64,000 nucleotides of DNA from JAISFI01 sp031553775 (lineage in GTDB: Bacteria > Bacteroidota > Bacteroidia > Bacteroidales > Azobacteroidaceae). Below, one piece after another: positions 1 through 7,826 of this stretch (its first letter is position 1; each line of letters opens with the position of its first letter). Position numbers and translations under genes: made by a program. The DNA lies in assembly GCA_031553775.1 (NCBI GenBank), contig JAVBLA010000024.1, positions 1 through 64,000 on the forward strand. The letters run 5' to 3'. The notes beneath the pieces were generated by a model, which was given only the letters and a program-made list of their open reading frames with translations, was not told the origin of the DNA and did not search any database.

Positions 1-2
1 GG

Positions 3-107
3 AATGATTTCCCGATTTATAGTATCTTTGCTGAGTACTTGGTACATGGGAAGGGGATTTGTTTTGTTTATTTTGCTGATAACAAAACGTTCCCTTCTCC
101 TTTTTAG
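3..107 (+). CDS. possible 3' end of an upstream small secreted protein gene (partial)
   Basis: Reading frame 3 is open from the window edge to a TAG at 105-107 and encodes a plausible protein C-terminus of 34 residues. Its tail contains the hexapeptide ADNKTF, which also occurs near the end of the lipoprotein encoded at 1477-1938 in a similar hydrophobic context. That makes it a candidate paralogue whose start lies outside the window. The frame is short, so chance is not excluded. A GC-poor inverted repeat (about 49-100) overlaps it and could instead be a terminator. Confidence 0.35.
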   Translation, partial: NDFPIYSIFAEYLVHGKGICFVYFADNKTFPSPF

Positions 108-142
108 TATTTAAAATTCAAAAAAGTCTAAATGACTTCATT

Positions 143-1003
143 ATGAAGAAACTAATCGTAGCCATCTGTATGGCATTTTGTGTATCTTTATCCATGTATT
201 CCCAGGCAGAAGAAAGAAATGAAGAAGTTGTAACTAAAAGCGGCCGGCATATTTTACCGCAAGCAGGTGATATTGCCATTGGAGTAGATGCTACACCTTT
301 CCTGGAATATGCAGGAAACCTGTTTACGGATGCTTACAACGATGCACCGAAATTCGACAATGTTACTCTATATGGAAAATATTTCCTGAGCCAGGACAGG
401 GCCATACGTGCAAAACTCAGGTTAAACCTGGGCAGTGAAATACATAAAGGATCAGTAATGGATGATCTAAAATCAAATAGTAATTCTTATGCTACTGTAG
501 AAGATAAACAAACCATTAAACACACTGATATTCAGTTGGAAGTCGGATATGAATTTCGCAGAGGTTATGGCCGTTTGCAGGGGTTTTACGGAGCAGGGGT
601 CGCCATCGGATGTGAAAATCTACAAACCGATTATGAGTACGGTAATGCCATGACCAATAGCAACCGGACACCTTCTACTACAAATTTCGTAACCGGTACT
701 ACAATTTACCCTTCCTCAAGAATATTAGAAGCCAGCACGGGCACATCATTCAATATCGGTATCAACGGTTTTGTCGGGGTTGAATATTTTGTGGCGCCTA
801 AACTGAGTATCGGAGCAGAATTCAGCGCTAATCTGGCCTATGCTTTCAGTGGAAAAGGAAAATTCAAACAGGAAAATTACAATAGTACTAAATCTTCTGT
901 TGAAATTATCGATGCTGATGTATATTCTCCTCAGATACCTGCCTCTAAGATAGGTTTTCATACTGTTACGGAAGGAAACTTATACATCTTGTTTCATTTC
1001 TAA
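143..1003 (+). CDS. secreted outer-membrane beta-barrel-like protein
   Basis: This 286-residue protein has a clear signal peptide (basic MKK start, hydrophobic core, predicted cut near residue 22 after a SQA-like site). The rest is rich in alternating hydrophobic/polar strands with Gly and aromatic residues, such as GYEFRRGYGRLQGFYGAG and GINGFVGVEYF, and ends in Phe. This is the pattern of small Bacteroidetes outer-membrane beta-barrels. No specific family or ligand can be named. The start codon follows the upstream partial frame by about 35 nt. Two small lipoprotein genes follow directly (the next start is 18 nt after this stop), so the three are probably one operon. Confidence 0.75.
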   Translation: MKKLIVAICMAFCVSLSMYSQAEERNEEVVTKSGRHILPQAGDIAIGVDATPFLEYAGNLFTDAYNDAPKFDNVTLYGKYFLSQDRAIRAKLRLNLGSEIHKGSVMDDLKSNSNSYATVEDKQTIKHTDIQLEVGYEFRRGYGRLQGFYGAGVAIGCENLQTDYEYGNAMTNSNRTPSTTNFVTGTTIYPSSRILEASTGTSFNIGINGFVGVEYFVAPKLSIGAEFSANLAYAFSGKGKFKQENYNSTKSSVEIIDADVYSPQIPASKIGFHTVTEGNLYILFHF

Positions 1004-1021
1004 ATGGTGGGAGGCTTATTT

Positions 1022-1453
1022 ATGAAACAAAAGCTGTTTTTCATTTTTTTATTGAACATACTTTTGTTCACTGCCTGTTCGGATAATGCAGCGGATTTCG
1101 GGATAAATACGATTAGTTATGATTATTCCGGCAAGTTAAACAGGTTGTATATCTATAGTTATAGCAATACACAATACCTAATATTGTATAATACATCAGA
1201 TGATTCCAATTACGAGTTAGTATTCAAGTATACTACACCGTATGATGGCTCTATTCATGAAAAGTACAATTGTCCTGATGAATTAGCTCTGATATCAATT
1301 CTTTGGGATAAAACACTTATTGACATTCGCAGTTTTTCAGGAACAGTAACCACTAAAAACTCCGGTGGCTCTCTTTGGGTTGAAATCAAAGGACAAACAG
1401 ATAATCCAGATAATCCTGTATATATAAAAGGATATACTGAAATAACCCGTTGA
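1022..1453 (+). CDS. small hypothetical lipoprotein
   Basis: About 143 residues. An in-frame ATG lies at 1004 directly after the previous stop. The ATG at 1022 is preferred because it begins the signal peptide (MKQK start, then a Phe/Leu core) and has a GGGAGG-type ribosome site a few bases upstream. The lipobox FTAC places the lipidated Cys at residue 19. The mature part is rich in Tyr, Ser and Asn, with no recognised domain. It resembles the next gene in size, signal type and Tyr-rich strands, which suggests a small duplicated family. Function unknown; probably periplasmic or outer-membrane anchored. Confidence 0.7.
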   Translation: MKQKLFFIFLLNILLFTACSDNAADFGINTISYDYSGKLNRLYIYSYSNTQYLILYNTSDDSNYELVFKYTTPYDGSIHEKYNCPDELALISILWDKTLIDIRSFSGTVTTKNSGGSLWVEIKGQTDNPDNPVYIKGYTEITR

Positions 1454-1476
1454 TCTTACTATTAAAATTAAACATC

Positions 1477-1938
1477 ATGAAATATTCATTATATTTGGCA
1501 AGTATCTTATTATTACTTGTATTAGCCGGATGCGAGAAAGAAGGAGATTTAGGTTACAATAAGAATGATGGAGGATTGGTTACTCCTCATTCTTACGATT
1601 ATGGGAATTCGCTTACTTATATATACAGGTACGCATACAGCGACTTCATTATTTATAATAATTCAGGAAGTATGCAGGAAGTACGTATCAGATTTTCATC
1701 TACCTATAATAATCCGCCAACCGGAACATTCTATATTGAAAAAGAAGAGTTTTCAATACCTACTTTTTCATTTGGAGGAAAAAGCTATTACACAACTAAA
1801 AACATATCGGGGCACCTGAAAATTACTCCGGTTTTAAATAAAAATTATTATTATTCCGTCAGCTTTTATATAACAGTATTAGCAGACAACAAAACATTTC
1901 ACCTGTCTGGCAATAATGATAACACTTATTATTATTGA
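1477..1938 (+). CDS. small hypothetical lipoprotein
   Basis: About 153 residues, starting at the ATG at 1477; a longer frame from a TTG at 1450 only adds residues before the signal peptide. The signal peptide ends in the lipobox LAGC (Cys19), followed by acidic/polar residues (EKEGD). The mature part is Tyr- and Asn-rich with beta character and ends in a run of Tyr. Near the C-terminus it carries ADNKTF, shared with the partial frame at the window start. Third member of the putative operon starting at 143. No known family recognised. Confidence 0.7.
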   Translation: MKYSLYLASILLLLVLAGCEKEGDLGYNKNDGGLVTPHSYDYGNSLTYIYRYAYSDFIIYNNSGSMQEVRIRFSSTYNNPPTGTFYIEKEEFSIPTFSFGGKSYYTTKNISGHLKITPVLNKNYYYSVSFYITVLADNKTFHLSGNNDNTYYY

Positions 1939-1976
1939 TAAATAATAGCGGAAAATATAATCCATCTATATTTATT

Positions 1977-4163
1977 TTACCTGACAAACATCAATTCCCG
2001 GTACTTCGGTAATGGCCACATTTCGTTATCCACAATCAGTTCCAGCTCATCGATATGCTTGCGGATATCGTCCAGAAACGGAAGTACCGTATCGTGGTAA
2101 GCCAGGGCTTTTTCGCGACCGTCTTCCAAACGGTTGGAAACTTTACGTGCTTCGATCATGAACGCCACTTTAGAGCGGACGGCCGACAGGTGATGTTTCA
2201 TTTCCCGGATCAGGGATTCGACTTCCTGAATCTCATCTTCGGATGTCAGATTGAATAATTCTTTGTATTTCAGGGCATTTTCTATCAGTAAGGTCTGGTA
2301 GCGAATTCCTACGGGAATGATATGGTTCATGGCCAAATCGCCTAAAACACGGGATTCTATCTGGATTTTTTTTGTATAGATTTCCCATTTCACCTCATTC
2401 CGGGCATGCAATTCCACTTCTGTAAAGATGTTTGTATTTTTGAATATCCGTACCGATTCGGGAGTAGTATAAGCATCGTATATGACCGGGACACAGGTTT
2501 CACAATCCAATCCGCGACGTTCGGCTTCTTCTCTCCACTCACCGCTGTAACCATTTCCATCGAAACGAATCGGCTTGGAAGCTTCTATATAAGACTGCAT
2601 CACATCGAAAAGTGCTTCTTCTTTCAATTTTCCGCTTTTGATCAAGGCATCCACTTCTTTTTTGAAATCCTGTAACTGGGCGGCCACAGCTGCATTCAAT
2701 GCAATCATAGCAGAGGCACAGTTAGCAGAAGACCCTACTGCGCGGAACTCAAAGCGATTACCGGTAAAAGCGAAAGGAGAAGTCCGGTTCCGGTCGGTAT
2801 TATCAATCAGCAACTCGGGAATTTGCCCCACGCCGAGACGCATTTTTTTCTTTCCGTCTGAAATCACCGCTTCCTTGGTAGAACTGTCTTCGAATTTGTC
2901 CAGAATTTTATTGATTTGCGTACCCAAAAACGTAGAAATGATCGCCGGAGGCGCTTCATTTGCTCCCAGGCGATGTGCATTGGTAGCGGTAGAAATACTG
3001 GCTTTAAGCAGTGCATTATGTTTATGCACAGCCATCAGGATATTGGTAATAAAACAGATAAACTGCAGGTTCTCCGTCTGGTCTTTTCCCGGGGAAAGCA
3101 GGTTAACACCCTGTTCTGTTCCCAGTGACCAGTTGCAATGTTTACCCGATCCATTCACCCCTTTGAAAGGTTTTTCATGCAGTAATACCCGGAATTTATG
3201 TTTGCGTGCCACTTTTTTCATGACCGACATCAGCAAGAGATTGTGATCGACCGCCAGATTCGCTTCCTCATAAATCGGAGCCAATTCGAACTGATTGGGA
3301 GCCACTTCATTATGCCGCGTCTTCACCGGAATACCCAAGCGATAACATTCACGTTCCAGGTCTTTCATATAAGCCTGTACCCGGGGTGGGATCGCTCCGA
3401 AATAATGGTCTTCCAGCTGCTGGTTCTTGGCAGACTCATGTCCCATGAGCGTACGCTGAGTGAGCGACAAATCCGGACGGGCCTGGTACAATGCATCGTC
3501 TACCAGGAAATATTCCTGTTCCCATCCCAAATAAGTGATCACCTTTTCCACATCGGCATTGAAATACCGGCAAACATCGGTGGCCGCTTTATTGATGGCA
3601 CTGATCGATTTCAGCAGAGGAGTTTTATAATCTAAAGCTTCGCCTGTATAAGAAATAAATACAGTGGGAATACACAAAGTATTATCTACGATGAATGCCG
3701 GAGAAGAAGGATCCCAGGCAGAATAACCGCGGGCTTCGAAAGTATTGCGGAGTCCACCACTGGGAAAACTGGAAGCATCCGGTTCCTGCTGCGCCAGGAG
3801 CTTACCGCTCAGTTCTTCGATCAGTCCCCCGTTCCCGTCCAATTCGATAAACGCATCGTGTTTCTCAGCCGTTCCATCGGTCAGCGGATGAAACCAGTGC
3901 GTATAATGTGTAGCGCCTTTCTCCATGGCCCACATCCGTAATCCGGCAGCCACATGTTCGGCTACGGAACGATCCAGGGTAGTGCCTTTGTCAATGGCAT
4001 CGCTGATGAGCTGGAAAGTTTCCTTTGAAAGATATTTCCGCATAGTCTGCCGGTTAAAAACATCCACTCCGAAATATCCGGAAGTTTTTCCGACCGACGG
4101 TTCCATTTCTACCGGAATCCTGTTAAGCGCTCGCTCTACTGCGTTGAATCGTAAATTAGACAT
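1977..4163 (-). CDS. glnN: glutamine synthetase type III
   Basis: ATP-dependent synthesis of glutamine from glutamate and ammonia in the cytoplasm. The 728-residue length matches GSIII enzymes, which are much longer than the ~450-residue GSI. Hallmarks are the GSIII signature VNGSGKHCNWSLGT, the KTRHNEVAPNQFELAP stretch, and DRNRTSPFAFTGNRFEFR with the substrate/ATP loop. The open frame continues upstream to 4517. The start MSNLRFNAVERALNRIP at 4163 is chosen because family members begin there and a -7 box (TACCTTTG) lies 18-25 nt upstream, inside the longer frame. It is transcribed divergently from the ECF sigma gene at 4251. GSIII is the usual ammonium-assimilating GS of Bacteroidales. Confidence 0.95.
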   Translation of the reverse strand: MSNLRFNAVERALNRIPVEMEPSVGKTSGYFGVDVFNRQTMRKYLSKETFQLISDAIDKGTTLDRSVAEHVAAGLRMWAMEKGATHYTHWFHPLTDGTAEKHDAFIELDGNGGLIEELSGKLLAQQEPDASSFPSGGLRNTFEARGYSAWDPSSPAFIVDNTLCIPTVFISYTGEALDYKTPLLKSISAINKAATDVCRYFNADVEKVITYLGWEQEYFLVDDALYQARPDLSLTQRTLMGHESAKNQQLEDHYFGAIPPRVQAYMKDLERECYRLGIPVKTRHNEVAPNQFELAPIYEEANLAVDHNLLLMSVMKKVARKHKFRVLLHEKPFKGVNGSGKHCNWSLGTEQGVNLLSPGKDQTENLQFICFITNILMAVHKHNALLKASISTATNAHRLGANEAPPAIISTFLGTQINKILDKFEDSSTKEAVISDGKKKMRLGVGQIPELLIDNTDRNRTSPFAFTGNRFEFRAVGSSANCASAMIALNAAVAAQLQDFKKEVDALIKSGKLKEEALFDVMQSYIEASKPIRFDGNGYSGEWREEAERRGLDCETCVPVIYDAYTTPESVRIFKNTNIFTEVELHARNEVKWEIYTKKIQIESRVLGDLAMNHIIPVGIRYQTLLIENALKYKELFNLTSEDEIQEVESLIREMKHHLSAVRSKVAFMIEARKVSNRLEDGREKALAYHDTVLPFLDDIRKHIDELELIVDNEMWPLPKYRELMFVR

Positions 4164-4180
4164 ATTGCTTATTTTTTTGG

Positions 4181-4188
4181 CAAAGGTA
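4181..4188 (-). promoter_or_regulatory. -7 promoter box of glutamine synthetase gene
   Basis: On the minus strand this reads TACCTTTG, matching the Bacteroidetes -7 consensus TAnnTTTG. It sits 18 nt upstream of the glnN start. No good -33 TTTG is present at the expected distance. The box supports the 4163 start over the longer open frame. Confidence 0.6.
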
Positions 4189-4223
4189 GTATTTTTTTGA
4201 AATTGTTTATTGTATTTTTTTCC

Positions 4224-4231
4224 TACATTTG
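4224..4231 (+). promoter_or_regulatory. -7 promoter box of ECF sigma gene
   Basis: TACATTTG matches TAnnTTTG and lies 19 nt before the ATG at 4251. A TTG at 4203-4205 is a weak -33 candidate about 18 nt upstream. With the opposite-strand box at 4181-4188 it forms a compact divergent promoter region. Confidence 0.5.
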
Positions 4232-4250
4232 TCGCAAATTTTGTCTGAAT

Positions 4251-4796
4251 ATGTACAAAGAAGAAGAAATTATCGCCCAGTTGAGGGATCCGGTATCTCA
4301 AAAGCGTGCTTTCGGCATGGTTGTAACGCATTACAGCGAAAAAATATACTGGCAGATCCGGAAAATGGTGATCGATCACGAAGATACCAACGATCTGGTA
4401 CAGAATACATTTCTCAAGGCATGGTCGAATATCAATTATTTCCGGGGAGATGCCAAACTTTCTACCTGGTTGTACCGGATCGCTATTAATGAATGTATTA
4501 CTTTTCTGACGAACCAACGCCAGAAAAACAATATATCGGTAGACGATGCCGATGTTTTTCTCCTGAATAAACTGGAAAGTGATAGCTATTTCGATGGAGA
4601 CGAAGCAGTACTAAAACTTCAGAAAGCAATTCTGTCCCTGCCAGAAAAACAACGGCTGGTTTTCAATATGCGTTATTATAATGAGATGAGCTACGATGAA
4701 ATGTCGGATATACTCGGCACTTCAGTAGGTGCATTGAAAGCCTCTTATCATCATGCTGCCAAAAAAATTGAAAAATTTTTAACAAACGTACATTAA
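4251..4796 (+). CDS. ECF-type RNA polymerase sigma factor
   Basis: A 181-residue sigma-70 family protein of ECF size. Region 2 is visible around residues 20-85, including the -10 recognition helix area DTNDLVQNTFLKAWSNI and FRGDAKLSTWLYRIAINE. Region 4 spans about 125-178 with LPEKQRLVFNMRYYNEMSY and a helix-turn-helix (DILGTSVGALKASYHHAAKK). The start MYKEEEII at 4251 is preferred over an upstream ATG at 4197, which would add a non-family hydrophobic extension and overlap the promoter. It is followed by a single-pass membrane protein and a Spy-like periplasmic protein, suggesting an envelope-sensing regulatory unit. Confidence 0.93.
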   Translation: MYKEEEIIAQLRDPVSQKRAFGMVVTHYSEKIYWQIRKMVIDHEDTNDLVQNTFLKAWSNINYFRGDAKLSTWLYRIAINECITFLTNQRQKNNISVDDADVFLLNKLESDSYFDGDEAVLKLQKAILSLPEKQRLVFNMRYYNEMSYDEMSDILGTSVGALKASYHHAAKKIEKFLTNVH

Positions 4797-4831
4797 ACCT
4801 TTAAATGACCTATTTGTCTAACATCCCGTAA

Positions 4832-5224
4832 ATGATTCCAATCATGAACAAAAAATATCCAAAAACAGAAGAAACAGGTAATAAAAATCCGTATAAAGTG
4901 CCGGAAGGTTATTTTGACGAATTGAATCAAAATATCCTGAACCGGTTGGATGAAGTTACCGTAGAAATGCCGGAAACCATCAGCCTGTGGAACCGTGTAA
5001 AACCCTGGGTTTATATGGCAGCCATGTTTATCGGTATTGCATTGATGTTTAAAGTCTTCAGTGGTGACTTTAATCCGTCGTCGGATAAACTGGCCAAGAG
5101 TGAAAGCATCAGGTTACAGCAAAATTATTTTGAAGATGAAAATTATGAGGAAGTCTACGATTACTTAGAGTACCAGACTATCAAGCATAATTATAGAGAA
5201 AGCGTATATATCAGTGAAAATTAA
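4832..5224 (+). CDS. single-pass membrane protein, putative regulator of the adjacent ECF sigma factor
   Basis: 130 residues (126 if the ATG at 4844 is used). A hydrophilic N-terminal segment contains NPYKVPEGYFDEL, a motif I know from small membrane proteins encoded next to ECF sigma genes in Bacteroidetes. One membrane helix lies at about residues 55-75 (WVYMAAMFIGIALMF), followed by a Tyr/Glu-rich C-terminal tail that would be periplasmic. Topology and position 35 nt after the sigma gene suggest an anti-sigma or signalling role. That is inference: no canonical zinc-binding anti-sigma (ZAS) motif HxxxCxxC is present. Confidence 0.7.
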   Translation: MIPIMNKKYPKTEETGNKNPYKVPEGYFDELNQNILNRLDEVTVEMPETISLWNRVKPWVYMAAMFIGIALMFKVFSGDFNPSSDKLAKSESIRLQQNYFEDENYEEVYDYLEYQTIKHNYRESVYISEN

Positions 5225-5235
5225 ACAGATTAGTC

Positions 5236-5775
5236 ATGAAAAAATGTATTATTTTCAGTCTCCTGCTGTGTTTTACTTTTACAGGTATTGTATCTGCACA
5301 AAACAAGGGTGATAAAAAAGATGACAAGAGAGACGAGAAAAGGAAAGAAAGTTTTGAAAATTTCCGGGCAAAAAGAGCAGCCTTCATCACTGAAAGAGTG
5401 AAGCTGACTCCCGAAGAAGCACAGGTTTTCTGGCCCTTGTGTAACGAATTACAGGAAAAAAAATTTGAGCTCAATAAACCGCTACGCGAAAACTGGAAGA
5501 AACTCCGCGACTCCAAAAAGGAAATGACCAGCGAAGAGTATCTGAAAATAATCGATATGAATGCGGATATTAAACTCAAAGAAGCCCAGTTAGACAAAGA
5601 GTATTTGGAGAAATTCAAGAAAGTTCTTTCTCCGGAAAAAATCTTTAAGTATCAACGGGCCGAAGAAGAATTTATGCGGCAAATGTTTACTCCGAGGAAT
5701 AAGGAAATGCATGGACATGATAAATCAAGGCAGGTTCCGGGAGCTCCGCGGCCATCTGACAAGCCTAACAAATGA
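5236..5775 (+). CDS. Spy/CpxP-like periplasmic protein
   Basis: 179 residues with a type I signal peptide (MKKC start, cut near VSAQ). The mature protein is almost entirely charged amphipathic helix, with LTPEEAQVFWPLCNELQEKK resembling the LTxxQ-type repeats of Spy/CpxP periplasmic chaperone-sensors. A second helical stretch follows (LDKEYLEKFKKVLSPEKIFKYQRAEEEF). The tail is basic and His/Pro-rich. It starts 11 nt after the membrane protein gene and ends before a strong hairpin terminator. With the sigma factor and membrane protein it suggests an envelope stress circuit in which this protein senses or buffers misfolded envelope proteins. The family link rests on pattern, not an alignment. 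Confidence 0.75.
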   Translation: MKKCIIFSLLLCFTFTGIVSAQNKGDKKDDKRDEKRKESFENFRAKRAAFITERVKLTPEEAQVFWPLCNELQEKKFELNKPLRENWKKLRDSKKEMTSEEYLKIIDMNADIKLKEAQLDKEYLEKFKKVLSPEKIFKYQRAEEEFMRQMFTPRNKEMHGHDKSRQVPGAPRPSDKPNK

Positions 5776-5858
5776 GGCTTTTATAGAAATTTTCGAGAAT
5801 CTATCTGTACGGATTTAAAATATTGAACCCGTACGGTGTAATCGCAAAAAGAATAAAA

Positions 5859-5894
5859 AAACAGGTTGTTTCTTTGAATTGAAACAGCCTGTTT
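5859..5894. terminator. bidirectional intrinsic terminator
   Basis: A 14-bp stem (AAACAGGTTGTTTC with GAAACAGCCTGTTT, one G-T pair) and an 8-nt loop. An A-run precedes it and a T-rich segment follows. It lies between the convergent genes ending at 5775 and 5912 and can serve both. Confidence 0.85.
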
Positions 5895-5911
5895 TGCTTT
5901 TGGCCTGAAAG

Positions 5912-6907
5912 TTATTTATTCCCGACCTGTCTTCTCACTTCATCCAAAATTTCCATAGTGACCAGGGTATTTTGATGGGTATTAGCGGGAGATTCTAATG
6001 TCCCGGATTGAATCTGGTCGATAAAATCTGCTATTTCATAATAATACTCATGATGGATAGCCGGTTGTGTGAGATTTTCTATTGTTTTTTCCCTCCGGTT
6101 ATGCAGACAGACATCACTGATGATATTGATGCGATCGAGGGTGATAGTGCCTTCTTCTCCCTGTATTTCCGTAGGAAGAGAAGAATCTGCAATTTTGGAA
6201 TACATCACTGTGGCCAATAGATCATCATAAGTAAACTGAACGGTTCCGGCTCCATCCACTCCATTGTGAAGTAAAAAACCGGAAGCTTTGATTTGTTTCG
6301 GCCGTCCGAATAAAACGACCATTGGATAGATGGTATACACGCCGATATCCATTAATGCTCCGACAGACATGCCGGGTGTGAAGGCATTCAATACCTCTCC
6401 TGCCTTGAAACGGTCATATCTGGACGAATATTGGCAAAAACAGGAGAAATAACTCCTCACCTGCCCGATCCTGTTGAGATTCCGGATTACCTGTATAAAA
6501 TTGGGTGTCAGTGTAGGTTTCATGGCTTCCATCAGCACCAGATTCCGGTTCCGGGCCTCCCTGACCATAGATTCGGCTTCCGGAAACGAAGCGGCAAAAG
6601 CTTTTTCGCATAGCACATGTTTACCGTGTGAAAGGCACAACAAGGTATGCTCGGCATGCAGAAAATTTGGGGAGGCTACATAGACGGCATCGATCAGATT
6701 GCCGGCAAGCATGTCTTCCAGACGGGTAAAAGTATGTGGAATGCCGTGTTTCCGGGCAAAAGCATCGGCGCTTTCCTGTGTACGGGAATAGATGGCGATG
6801 GCTTCGAAACGGGGATCTTCATGGCCGGCTTCTATGATCCGGTCGGAAATGAAGTTGGTGCCGATGATGCCGAATTTTACTGGGGATTGTTTTTGTATCT
6901 CCTTCAT
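5912..6907 (-). CDS. Gfo/Idh/MocA-family NAD(P)-dependent oxidoreductase
   Basis: 331 residues. The N-terminal Rossmann fold is visible at VKFGIIGTNFISDRIIEAG, followed by DAVYVASPNFLHAEHTLLCL and the family signature GKHVLCEKAF (the EKP-type motif with catalytic Lys). The C-terminal alpha/beta substrate domain contains GALMDIGVYTIYPMV. Members oxidise or reduce sugars or sugar derivatives; the substrate cannot be assigned here. The gene stands alone between a terminator and the beta-barrel genes and has no linked carbohydrate genes, so context does not help. Confidence 0.9.
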   Translation of the reverse strand: MKEIQKQSPVKFGIIGTNFISDRIIEAGHEDPRFEAIAIYSRTQESADAFARKHGIPHTFTRLEDMLAGNLIDAVYVASPNFLHAEHTLLCLSHGKHVLCEKAFAASFPEAESMVREARNRNLVLMEAMKPTLTPNFIQVIRNLNRIGQVRSYFSCFCQYSSRYDRFKAGEVLNAFTPGMSVGALMDIGVYTIYPMVVLFGRPKQIKASGFLLHNGVDGAGTVQFTYDDLLATVMYSKIADSSLPTEIQGEEGTITLDRINIISDVCLHNRREKTIENLTQPAIHHEYYYEIADFIDQIQSGTLESPANTHQNTLVTMEILDEVRRQVGNK

Positions 6908-6953
6908 ATATAGATTTTTTGCTTTCAGCCTAATTTACAATGTGAGAACTTAA

Positions 6954-7655
6954 TCAGAAAAAACAAGCCACAGAAATCTTGATATTACCATTCCGGATAG
7001 GAGAAAGACTATTCTCATCTTTCACTCTCTTCCAACCGTCCATATCCATGATATCCACAAGACCCAGATCATATCCGGCTGTAATCTGAGCTTTTTTGAA
7101 TTCGACACCTATCATAAATGCCAATCCGGCATCGAAACGTTTCATTTTAAGGGCGGCATTATCGGAAAACATATCTTCACTAGCATAAACTCCATAAGCA
7201 ATATATGGGCCTGCTCCTAAGACACAACTTAGATTAGATGTTTCTGTTATTTTATAGCCTGCATAGACAGGTAATTGAATGTAATTCAAATTTGCATCCA
7301 TTGTCTCTGCTAACCCTAATATTTTAACCTTATATATAGCCCCTACAGTTGTAAATAACAATTCCGGCTGGATAAAAAAGCTATTAATGTTATATTGAGC
7401 AACACCCCCTACATGAAATCCTGTTTTATACGAAGTAGAAAATTTCATATCAATGCCAAATGTTTCAAACAGTTCAGGAAATTCATTTTCTATTTCTCCT
7501 ATTGCTTTATTCATCAGATTATCAAAACCGGTAATCGTTGAATTATTCATTCCTGCCTTGATTCCGAATCTTAGTTCTTGCCCGTTTGTAAAAATAATAA
7601 AGGCAAATAAGGATAACACCGTAAACAGCACTTTAAATAAATTTTTCTTACGCAT
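6954..7655 (-). CDS. outer-membrane beta-barrel protein (PF13568-type), paralogue A
   Basis: 233 residues. Signal peptide MRKKNLFKVLFTVLSLFAF, cut near TNGQ, followed by LRFGIKAGMNNSTITGF, the typical start of small Bacteroidetes 'porin family / outer membrane protein beta-barrel' proteins. Features such as IQPELLFTTVG, NYIQLPVYAGYKI, VLGAGPYIAYG and a Phe C-terminus mark an eight-strand-like barrel. It aligns along its whole length with the neighbour at 7827-8519, so the pair is a tandem duplication. Function unknown. It has its own -7 box upstream at 7699-7706. Confidence 0.88.
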   Translation of the reverse strand: MRKKNLFKVLFTVLSLFAFIIFTNGQELRFGIKAGMNNSTITGFDNLMNKAIGEIENEFPELFETFGIDMKFSTSYKTGFHVGGVAQYNINSFFIQPELLFTTVGAIYKVKILGLAETMDANLNYIQLPVYAGYKITETSNLSCVLGAGPYIAYGVYASEDMFSDNAALKMKRFDAGLAFMIGVEFKKAQITAGYDLGLVDIMDMDGWKRVKDENSLSPIRNGNIKISVACFF

Positions 7656-7698
7656 AATGATTTTAATTTTTTCTTATACGTGGATTTTCATTCTCCAG

Positions 7699-7706
7699 CA
7701 AAGATA
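7699..7706 (-). promoter_or_regulatory. -7 promoter box for barrel paralogue A
   Basis: Minus-strand TATCTTTG matches TAnnTTTG, about 44 nt upstream of the start at 7655. No clear -33 element. Confidence 0.45.
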
Positions 7707-7768
7707 AAAAAATATTGGCATTTAGGTTATTCATCAATAATAAATACCTGCTATTTCATAAAACGAGG

Positions 7769-7802
7769 AAAGCCTCTTCAAATAAAAATCTGAGGAGGCT
7801 TT
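7769..7802 (-). terminator. intrinsic terminator after barrel paralogue B
   Basis: A 12-bp stem (AAAGCCTCTTCA with TGAGGAGGCTTT, one wobble) with a 10-nt loop, just downstream of the 7827 stop on the minus strand. It separates the tandem paralogues into two transcripts. Confidence 0.7.
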
Positions 7803-7826
7803 CATTATATCTAAGAATTAAAATAA

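Noticed and set aside
49..105. Intrinsic terminator of an upstream gene
   Set aside because: The inverted repeat has several mismatches and bulges and overlaps a plausible coding end; not strong enough to list as a terminator.
4164..4517. N-terminal extension of glutamine synthetase III
   Set aside because: It overlaps the divergent sigma gene and both -7 boxes, and is not part of the GSIII family; the start at 4163 gives the normal 728-residue length.
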